Made by a program: the position numbers and the translations under genes. Shown in pieces: positions 7,078 to 11,115 of a stretch of 11,115 nt of DNA. The first letter of the stretch is position 1. Every line of letters begins with the position of its first letter. Under the pieces are notes generated by a model. The model did no database searches and had not been told where the DNA came from. It saw only the letters and a program-made list of their open reading frames with translations. The stretch comes from an uncultured Acetobacteraceae bacterium (GTDB lineage Bacteria > Pseudomonadota > Alphaproteobacteria > Acetobacterales > Acetobacteraceae): NCBI GenBank assembly GCA_903839965.1, contig CAIMEK010000146.1, forward strand, positions 1 to 11,115. Direction: 5' to 3'.

Positions 7078-7440
7078 ATGGCGGACCATCCCTACCTGAC
7101 GCTGCGGGTCATCATTGGCCCGGCGACGCTGTTCGGGTCCGGCAAGGCCGATCTGCTGCAAGGTATCGCCGAAACCGGCTCCATCGCGGCGGCGGGGCGG
7201 CGCATGGGCATGAGCTACAAACGCGCCTGGTACCTGATCGATACCCTCAACCGCTATTTCCGCGAGCCGGTCGTCACCCCGGTCAAGGGCGGACGGGCCG
7301 GCGGCGGAGCGACGCTGACGGAGACCGGCCGCGTCGTGCTCGATCTCTACCGTCAGATCCAGGCCAAGGCGCAGGCCGCCGTCAGCGAGGAACTGCGCGC
7401 CCTTGCGGGTCTCGCGGTCGAGGACGCGAAAAGGGAATGA
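7078..7440 (+). CDS. ModE-type winged-helix DNA-binding protein without molybdate-binding domain
   Basis: A 120-residue protein with one LysR-like winged helix-turn-helix, the kind found at the N-terminus of ModE molybdate regulators. The core runs GSGKADLLQGIAETGSIAAA (20-39), then GRRMGMSYKRAWYLIDTLN as the recognition helix region, PVVTPVKGGRAGGGATLTETG as the wing, and a C-terminal helix. The TOBE/mop molybdate-sensing domain of full ModE (about 260 residues) is absent, so it may sense no oxyanion itself or may need a partner. The ATG at 7078 has GAAGGAAA about ten bases upstream. Genes for molybdate transport are not in the window, so the target is unknown. It probably has its own promoter in the 72-base gap after gpt, where a GGGGCCGGCCCC palindrome (7006-7017) directly follows the gpt stop. 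Confidence 0.85.
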   Translation: MADHPYLTLRVIIGPATLFGSGKADLLQGIAETGSIAAAGRRMGMSYKRAWYLIDTLNRYFREPVVTPVKGGRAGGGATLTETGRVVLDLYRQIQAKAQAAVSEELRALAGLAVEDAKRE

Positions 7441-7689
7441 CATCGGCGTCCGGGACAACGATGTAGCCGTAACGCTCTATCGTCCGGAGGACGGATGCCG
7501 GTAGCTGTCCTGGCATGGTAGCTGGGCTGGGCGACCCGGTTCGCCGGGCCGTCGCCCAGTCGTGTGCTCGCCCTCCTGCTGTTGCGGCGCAACATGACCC
7601 TGTCAGGCCCGGGTCTTTGCGGGACTTGTTTCAGGTCGGCGCGGAATGGCTGTATCTGTTGGCGCGGGAACGAGGGAAGGCTGGGTGGC
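7441..7689. other. Non-coding gap between the ModE-like gene and the PH-domain gene
   Basis: About 250 bases with no convincing gene. An in-frame extension of the PH-domain gene back to 7564 exists, but its extra 42 residues do not resemble that family and have no good ribosome site. The most visible element is the hairpin at 7527-7559. Downstream of it lies A+T-richer sequence with a TGTATCTGTTGG stretch that may belong to the promoter of the next gene, although I cannot place a convincing -35/-10 pair. Confidence 0.4.
7527..7559. terminator. Strong G+C hairpin, possible terminator or small structured RNA
   Basis: CTGGGCGAC (7527-7535) pairs perfectly with GTCGCCCAG (7551-7559). Inside, CCGG (7536-7539) pairs with CCGG (7544-7547) across a TTCG loop, leaving a three-base GCC bulge on the 3' side. 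The stem is thus 13 pairs in total. No T-run follows (TCGTGTG), so it is not a classical intrinsic terminator. It may end ModE-gene transcripts with Rho, or be part of a leader of the next gene. Confidence 0.45.
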
Positions 7690-8148
7690 ATGAGTTATGT
7701 GGATCGGGTTCTGCAGCCCGGCGAGCACGTGGTCGTGCGCGCGACGCTGCATTGGGTGGTCTACAAGACCGGGTTTACCGCCCTGTTCGGGGCGATCATC
7801 GTCGGCGCCGCGTCGCGCCATGCGCCGGGTCTTGAGTGGGCGATCCTGACCGTCGCGCTGGCGCTGCTGGTGTTCGCCCTGGCGCTGCTGCTGCGGGCCT
7901 GGTGGCAGTGGTGGGGAACCGAAATCGCGGTCACCGACCGCCGTGTCATCTACAAGCGCGGCGTGATCAGGCGGCGCACGGTGGAGATGAATCTCGAGCA
8001 GATCGAATCGGTGCAGGTCGACCAGTCCATCCTCGGCCGCATCCTGGGCTTTGGCGACATCACCGTGCACGGCACCGGCGAAGGCATCGAGAACATCCGC
8101 CAGATCGCCCGGCCGCTGATGGTGCGCAGCGCCGTCACCGCGCGCTGA
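7690..8148 (+). CDS. Small membrane protein with bacterial PH domain (DUF304/bPH2)
   Basis: A 152-residue inner-membrane protein. After a short start (MSYVDRVLQPGEHVVVRATLHW) two hydrophobic segments follow, about 27-43 (TGFTALFGAIIVGAA) and 50-70 (WAILTVALALLVFALALLLRA). Then comes a bacterial PH domain, about 75-145, with the family pattern TEIAVTDRRVIYKRGVIRRR, then LEQIESVQVDQSILGRILGFG and DITVHGTG. Such YdbS/YdbT-like domains are assigned from family membership; a precise molecular function is not established. The ATG at 7690 was chosen because the family begins MxYVDRVLxPGE and AGGGAAGG lies about ten bases upstream. It stands alone before tRNA-Asn. The gene looks intact. Confidence 0.88.
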   Translation: MSYVDRVLQPGEHVVVRATLHWVVYKTGFTALFGAIIVGAASRHAPGLEWAILTVALALLVFALALLLRAWWQWWGTEIAVTDRRVIYKRGVIRRRTVEMNLEQIESVQVDQSILGRILGFGDITVHGTGEGIENIRQIARPLMVRSAVTAR

Positions 8149-8174
8149 CCCGCCCCGTTTGTGCGGATGAACGT

Positions 8175-8203
8175 TTGCGTCCGACCTGCGGGTTCGCTAT
8201 AGG
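8175..8203 (+). promoter_or_regulatory. Likely sigma-70 promoter of tRNA-Asn
   Basis: TTGCGT (8175-8180) and TATAGG (8198-8203) are separated by exactly 17 bases. This places a transcription start near 8210, about ten bases before the first base of the mature tRNA. The position and spacing fit a housekeeping promoter driving the tRNA. Confidence 0.6.
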
Positions 8204-8220
8204 GGCGCGCACCGCGCTGA

Positions 8221-8296
8221 TCCCGGATAGCTCAGTCGGTAGAGCAAGCGGCTGTTAACCGCTGGGTCGTAGGTTCGAGTCCTACTCCGGGAGCCA
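8221..8296 (+). tRNA. tRNA-Asn (anticodon GTT)
   Basis: A complete 76-base cloverleaf with encoded CCA. Acceptor arms TCCCGGA (8221-8227) and TCCGGGA (8286-8292) pair over seven bases, G is the discriminator and CCA ends at 8296. The D arm is GCTC/GAGC (8230-8233, 8242-8245). The anticodon arm is AGCGG/CCGCT around loop CTGTTAA, with anticodon GTT at 8254-8256. The T arm contains GGTTCGAGTCC. It has its own promoter upstream and a strong terminator downstream. A P4-type integrase remnant starts 172 bases after it, so its 3' end is the probable attachment site of a lost or decayed island. Confidence 0.97.
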
Positions 8297-8309
8297 GATT
8301 GCCTACCCT

Positions 8310-8354
8310 GCAAGTCCCGCCACGGCTTCAATGCCCTGGTGGGACTTGCTTTTT
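8310..8354 (+). terminator. Intrinsic terminator of tRNA-Asn
   Basis: GCAAGTCCCGCCA (8310-8322) pairs with TGGTGGGACTTGC (8337-8349), 13 pairs with one G-T wobble, around a 14-base loop. Five T residues follow directly (8350-8354). It lies 14 bases after the tRNA CCA end. Confidence 0.85.
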
Positions 8355-8414
8355 CGGGACATGGCTGTCCCACCCGATCCCGCGTGAACCCCGTAAATCC
8401 TGAGGATTCGTGGA

Positions 8415-8441
8415 TAAGGGTGCGCATGTTGCGCACCCTTA
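8415..8441. repeat. Perfect 11-bp inverted repeat upstream of integrase
   Basis: TAAGGGTGCGC (8415-8425) and GCGCACCCTTA (8431-8441) are perfect complements around loop ATGTT, 28 bases before the integrase ATG. No T-run follows. A second, smaller hairpin GGGACA/TGTCCC lies at 8356-8371, just after the tRNA terminator. They may be binding sites for the integrase or its excisionase/repressor, or RNA hairpins in the int leader; the role is inferred from position only. Confidence 0.55.
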
Positions 8442-8468
8442 CGCCCGCCGTTAGACGCAGGGATCGCC

Positions 8469-8942
8469 ATGCCCCTCACCGATGCCGAAATTCGCAAGGC
8501 ACGCCCTGGCGGCAAGTTGGTCCACCTCGTGGACCGTGGAGGGCTGCAACGACGGGTGGCGCCCACCGACGCTCGATCCTGGCAGTTGCGCTACAGGTGG
8601 GCAGGCAAAGCGCAGATCCGCACCATCGGCCGCTACCCCTTCATTTCCCTGGCGGCGGCCCGGCTCGAGCGCGAGGTGTTCCCGACTATCGGTGCCCTGC
8701 CGGTCGCTGAGGTCGACGCGCCATTGGTGCTCGGTCCGCTGCGACGGATCGAGGCGCGTGGTGCATTTGAAATTGCCCGGAAAGTGCGGCAGCGGCTTTC
8801 CGCGCTGTTCATGTATGGCATCGCCGCTGGGGTGGCCCGGACCGAACCGGCAGCGATCGTCCGCGGCGCCCTGTCCGCGGCACCACCGGTTCGCAAACAA
8901 TCGGCCGTAGCGACGCTGGCCGAGGCGCGGGCGGTGCTGGTA
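8469..8942 (+). pseudogene. P4-type tyrosine integrase remnant, internally deleted and C-terminally truncated
   Basis: The start MPLTDAEIRKARPGGKLVHL, followed by VDRGGLQRRVAPTDARSWQL and WAGKAQIRTIGRYPFISLAAA, is the DUF4102 N-terminal domain of P4-like integrases, which insert islands into tRNA genes. After AAARLE the sequence jumps directly to REVFPTIGALPVAEVDAPLV, the core-binding domain. About 60 residues that normally lie between (the end of the first domain and the start of the SAM-like domain) are missing, yet the frame is kept. The core-binding domain runs on through RIEARGAFEIARKVRQRLSA to AVATLAEARAVL. The catalytic domain with the R-H-R-Y residues is gone: from about 8942 the DNA is IS21-family istB sequence, and the frame runs on by chance to a stop at 9018-9020. 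It cannot recombine DNA. The position right after tRNA-Asn marks the integration end of a former island. Confidence 0.85.
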
Positions 8943-9295
8943 CAGTGCGCAGGCAATCCAGCTTTTGCTGATCCCGGCCGCGCCGCTGATCAGGATGTTG
9001 CGGTGCTGGCTGATCCATAGCCCGCCGGCCAGCGCCTGCATGGTCGAGCGGTCCAGTTTGCGCGGCGTGCGCAGGTCGAGATTTTCCATGCAGGCGGACT
9101 GGCGCATGCCAGCCCGGGTCAGTCGCTGCTTCAGGGCGGCGATGAGCATCGCGCTGTGCTGGATGTCGACCAGCAACGCCAGCCGCTCCGAGAACGGCAT
9201 GGCGTCAATCTCGGGCTGCTGGAGTTGCGCGGTCAACGCGTCGGCCATGGCGCCAAGGCCAGGGCGTGCAGCTTCTCGATGGTCGGCTGGTACAT
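8943..9295 (-). pseudogene. istB-type helper ATPase of IS21 family, frameshifted and truncated
   Basis: IstB is the AAA+ ATPase that helps the IstA transposase pick its target. The ATG at 9295 has an AAGGAG ribosome site about nine bases upstream, and the frame reads MYQPTIEKLHALALAPW before a shift. The body continues in another frame as MADALTAQLQQPEIDAMPFS, ERLALLVDIQHSAMLIAALK and NLDLRTPRKLDRSTMQALAG, up to HRNILISGAAGISKSWIACA. The last segment is the Walker A region, where the expected GxxGxGKS reads GAAGISKS, a loss of one loop glycine. About 115 of the usual roughly 250 residues remain. Walker B, sensor and arginine-finger parts are gone at the junction with the integrase near 8943. 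It is clearly non-functional. Confidence 0.85.
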
Positions 9296-9331
9296 GGGGT
9301 CTCCTTGGTACGGGATCGGCGGTGCCGATTG

Positions 9332-10252
9332 TCAATGGTAGTAGTCGGCACCACGAACGTTGCCGTGATGGCCGATGCCGTCTTCGGTGGCCGTATCGGC
9401 GAGTGGTCGGCCGCTCTTGAGAAATTGCTCGACGAAGCCGGACGAACTGCCACCCGCAGCCAGCGCCCTGACGCAGGCAGCCTCCAGCTGTTCGGCCGGA
9501 TAGCGGGTCGCCAGGCGCAGAATGCCGGGGCAGAACCGCACGCCCTGCTGGATGTGATCGCGCCCGGTCAGCAACTGCTCGACATAGGCAGCCTGGTTGC
9601 GCACCCAGTCCGGCGTTCGGTTCGCCACCGCGCTGCGCGCCGGCGGCATGTGCGCGCCGAGCGTCGTTTAGTGATTGTGCCCGACCAGTCGGGCGTGGCT
9701 GGCCGTTCGTTCGCCGCGATGGAAGATCTGCACGGCGGTCTTTGTGACGAAGGCATCGACGCGCTTGCGGACCAGCACAGGCGACGAATATCTGCGCTTC
9801 CAGGGCCACCCCGTCCTCGAGCACCGCCATGGTGTCGCCGGCATCGTCGACCTGCACCGTCTCGCCGGCATGATGCACCTGACGCATCGACAGGCCCCGA
9901 CCGGAAGCCTTCTGCCACTCGCTCAGCCCCAGCTTGAACTGGCTGAACCCGAAGCCGTCCAAATGGACGGCCTTGTACTCCGCCCACAGCAGCTTGCGCG
10001 TCACGTGCTTAAGGCGCCGCAGTTCCTGGTCAACCGCGGCCCAGTCCGGCACGCGCCCCTTCGCCACCAGCGGCGGGGGAAACAGCGCCGCCTCCGACAA
10101 TCCATCGGCCGCCCCGGCGTCCAGCCCGGCCGCCGCCGCTCGCCCCAGATAGGCCCGCACCGTCGAACGCGCGAGCCTGGCGCCTGCCGCTATCGCCTCA
10201 GGTTCAGCTCGAGATCCGCTCGCAATCGCAAAACTTCCATGATCCGCCGCAT
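9332..10252 (-). pseudogene. istA-type transposase of IS21 family, several lesions and missing DDE core
   Basis: The reading starts at ATG 10252 (MRRIMEVLRLRADLEL) and soon meets a stop at 10190-10192. One base shift restores the helix-turn-helix part AIAAGARLARSTVRAYLGRA. This frame goes on through PDWAAVDQELRRLKHVTRKL, LLWAEYKAVHLDGFGFSQFK and ETVQVDDAGDTMAV, which includes the first catalytic Asp region, to LEAQIFVA. There, near 9780, more than 200 residues holding the rest of the DDE core are missing, and the text resumes in another frame as LVRKRVDAFVTKTAVQIFHR. A TAA stop at 9668-9670 and a further shift follow, then the C-terminus RTPDWVRNQAAYVEQLLTGR, ILRLATRYPAEQLEAACVRA and HHGNVRGADYYH with a TGA at 9332-9334. 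At least three frame lesions plus a deletion make it inactive. The estimate of missing length comes from family knowledge. Confidence 0.85.
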
Positions 10253-10271
10253 CTCCGACCTCGGTCTCGGC

Positions 10272-10307
10272 ACTACCGTCCCTCGCCAAAAAAAACCGGA
10301 CAGTAGT
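10272..10307. repeat. Inverted repeat with A/T-run loop upstream of istA
   Basis: ACTACCGTCC (10272-10281) and GGACAGTAGT (10298-10307) are inverted copies with one mismatch. The loop contains a run of eight A on the plus strand (T on the istA strand). It lies 20 bases before the istA start, within the leader, and could limit transcription into istA from outside or contain its promoter. The role is inferred. Confidence 0.5.
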
Positions 10308-10342
10308 CGCGATTACTTCGATGTCAGCAACAGCTCGCCCCG

Positions 10343-10405
10343 CCATCGGGGTGGCGAATTCATCAGGCCTCAGGTGGCGATTTCCGCCGGCCTCAGGTGG
10401 CGCTT
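10343..10405 (-). repeat. IS21-family terminal repeat array, three units with 23-bp period
   Basis: GGTGGCG occurs at 10350-10356, 10373-10379 and 10396-10402, exactly 23 bases apart. In the two outer copies the match is longer (GGCCTCAGGTGGCG, 10366-10379 and 10389-10402). On the element strand the unit reads CGCCACCTGAGGCC. Several short direct repeats near each end are typical IstA binding sites of the IS21 family. A small CCCCG/CGGGG hairpin (10338-10351) lies just inside. Confidence 0.75.
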
Positions 10406-10417
10406 TCGCCCGGCCCG

Positions 10418-10640
10418 TGCAATTTGCGGATGGATGAAGAACCCGGCGGATACCCCGTCCCCTGCCGGCCCCAATCCACGACGCCGTTCTTCGCGGCCAG
10501 CGAAATTGATCTCGGTGGCGTCCTGCGCCACGACGATCCGGCGTCCCGCGCAGGCGGCAGCGGTGCGGCCCGCCAAAATCTCCACGATCTCGACGGTTGT
10601 GACCGAGGGCGCCGACAAGAACCGATGGATCGCGATCTCG
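10418..10640 (-). pseudogene. Fragment of IS4-family (Tn5/IS50-like) transposase
   Basis: The minus strand encodes about 74 residues: AIHRFLSAPSVTTVEIVEIL, AGRTAAACAGRRIVVAQDAT and EINFAGREERRRGLGPAGDG, then VSAGFFIHPQIA. This matches the early catalytic region of Tn5-like transposases; the Asp in AQDATEINF corresponds to the first DDE Asp, and GLGPxGDG followed by GFFxHP is typical. There is no family start before it and no rest of the catalytic domain after it. Homology ends at the IS21-type end near 10420, and on the other side at an IS110-type fragment near 10640. The long minus-strand reading 10370-10933 that contains it is a chance fusion of three elements. Confidence 0.75.
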
Positions 10641-10642
10641 CC

Positions 10643-10840
10643 CGCACAATCACGGCCGCCTCCATCCTCACCGCCGCCTATCACATGCTCCGCGACGGCA
10701 CCCATTACCAAGATCTCGGCGCCGATCTCTTCCGTCGCGCTTCGCCAGAGAGCCAAGCCAATCATCTCATCCGCCAGATCATCAAGCTCGGCTTCACCTG
10801 CACTCTCGTCCCCGACACAGTCACCGAGGTTTCTGTTTAG
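10643..10840 (+). pseudogene. C-terminal fragment of IS110-family transposase
   Basis: The plus strand encodes TITAASILTAAYHMLRDGTH and YQDLGADLFRRASPESQANH, then LIRQIIKLGFTCTLVPDTVTEVSV, ending at TAG 10838-10840. The pattern ILTAxYHMLRDGTxYQDLGxDxF with a final L-GF-V/TLxP is the extreme C-terminus of IS110/IS1111-family DEDD transposases. About 65 residues of roughly 350-400 remain. The frame extends upstream only through sequence antisense to the IS4-type fragment, so the gene is cut at about 10643. IS110 elements usually have non-coding ends after the gene, so part of 10841-10900 may be its flank. Confidence 0.7.
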
Positions 10841-11115
10841 CCCCCGGACCACGTGATGCCATTGCTGATGCAACATTTCCAATCTGGTCGGCGCTACGTG
10901 AATGAGCCGAGATTCCCCCTGATTAACAGCCATTTTAACCGCTCATCGGGAGAATCTCGGTCCAAGCATTATGCCGCAAGAGGATCGGCAAGCCGCTGGA
11001 TCAGAATCGTGCGTAGTACCCCGCGGGGACCATGGGAGTTCCGTGTCCCCACGTTCGGTTATACCAAAGCTTGGTGACGGCGACTCATTGGGGGGATTTC
11101 CCGACGCGGGGGTGA
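10841..11115. other. Window end without a convincing gene, A+T-richer in part
   Basis: No open frame here resembles a known protein. A 74-codon plus-strand reading (10853-11077) and a minus-strand start at 10933 (MAVNQGESRLIHVAPTRLEM) are both unrecognised, and the latter overlaps the inverted repeat. Bases 10861-10990 look clearly less G+C-rich than the chromosome part. Besides the 10907-10960 repeat, GGGGAC (11025-11030) and GTCCCC (11045-11050) form a small hairpin, and the last bases are G-rich (TTGGGGGGATTTCCC). This is probably flanking or end sequence of one or more elements whose bodies lie beyond the window. Confidence 0.4.
10907..10960. repeat. Long inverted repeat with A+T-rich core, possible recombinase site or element end
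   Basis: The left arm starts CCGAGATTC (10907-10915) and continues CCCCTGAT; the right arm is ATCGGGAGAATCTCGG (10945-10960). Nine outer bases match perfectly and CCC/GGG and ATC-side bases extend it with a mismatch and a one-base slip. The 21-base centre includes TTAA at both sides (GATTAACAGCCATTTTAACC). Two arms of this size around an A+T-rich core resemble a tyrosine-recombinase crossover site or paired element termini. No recombinase lies beside it in the window. Confidence 0.5.

Larger units (their letters stand above)
8943..10421 (-). mobile_element. Degenerate IS21-family element, one end lost
   Basis: On the minus strand this holds the left terminal region (10343-10421), a broken istA and a broken istB in the usual order. 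The terminal repeat array and the istA/istB spacing (about 36 bases) identify an IS21-family element. The far end, with the 3' half of istB, is missing and the sequence abuts the integrase remnant, so the element cannot be cut out as a unit. The outer end is probably near 10421, where a 5'-TG on the minus strand begins and homology to the neighbouring IS4-type fragment stops; the exact terminal base is uncertain. No target duplication can be recognised. Confidence 0.8.

Noticed and set aside
8310..8441. A CRISPR-like repeat pair between tRNA-Asn and integrase
   Set aside because: The structures are three separate hairpins with different sequences, not repeats with spacers.
8931..9009. A ten-base direct repeat GCGGTGCTGG as an attachment or target duplication
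   Set aside because: Ten G+C-rich bases recurring in this composition can be chance; one copy lies in the integrase and the other inside istB, so it does not flank an element.
8451..10649. A 732-codon open reading frame on the minus strand
   Set aside because: It is a chance run through the antisense of the integrase, parts of istB and istA in mixed frames and their flanks. Only pieces of it match IS21 proteins, and its start lies inside the IS4-type fragment border.
10370..10933. A 187-codon reading frame on the minus strand as one gene
   Set aside because: It joins unrecognised sequence, the antisense of the IS110-type fragment, the IS4-type fragment and the IS21 end. Only the middle part resembles a protein family.

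Overview
The window looks like chromosomal DNA of a GC-rich alphaproteobacterium. The high G+C content, the tatC-serS junction, and the style of the CsaA, Gpt and ModE-like proteins and of the P4-type integrase suggest the Rhodospirillales/Acetobacteraceae side of the class. That placement is inference from sequence style, not a database result.

Positions 1 to about 8300 are ordinary, tightly packed chromosome. A plus-strand run holds the end of tatC (protein export), serS (seryl-tRNA synthetase) and a nicotinamidase. It meets a minus-strand, operon-like run head-on at a long hairpin (2206-2266). The minus-strand run, read from 6023 down to 2281, is a gamma-glutamyltransferase-family hydrolase, a glutathione S-transferase and an amidase-signature hydrolase. 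Spacing is short and each gene has its own ribosome site, so they are probably one transcript handling gamma-glutamyl or glutathione-derived compounds. A divergent intergenic region (6024-6175) separates it from csaA and a xanthine/guanine phosphoribosyltransferase, whose stop and start overlap as TGATG. A stand-alone ModE-type winged-helix protein, a small membrane protein with a bacterial PH domain, and tRNA-Asn(GTT) with a good promoter and a strong intrinsic terminator follow.

Positions 8355 to 11115 form a decayed accessory region anchored at tRNA-Asn. A P4-type tyrosine integrase starts 172 bases after the tRNA. It has lost an internal block and its whole catalytic C-terminus. It runs into the remains of an IS21-family element on the minus strand: istB cut off just after Walker A, and istA with frameshifts, a stop and a missing DDE core, but with its left-end array of 23-bp repeats still present. 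Beyond that end lie a fragment of an IS4/Tn5-like transposase (minus) and directly next to it the C-terminus of an IS110-family transposase (plus). The last 275 bases hold no convincing gene, but contain a 54-bp inverted repeat with an A+T-rich core that resembles a recombinase site or element end.

I found no clear new defence or metabolic system. The points most worth checking are the 10907-10960 inverted repeat, the GGT-GST-amidase cluster, and the layered deletions and insertions beside tRNA-Asn.
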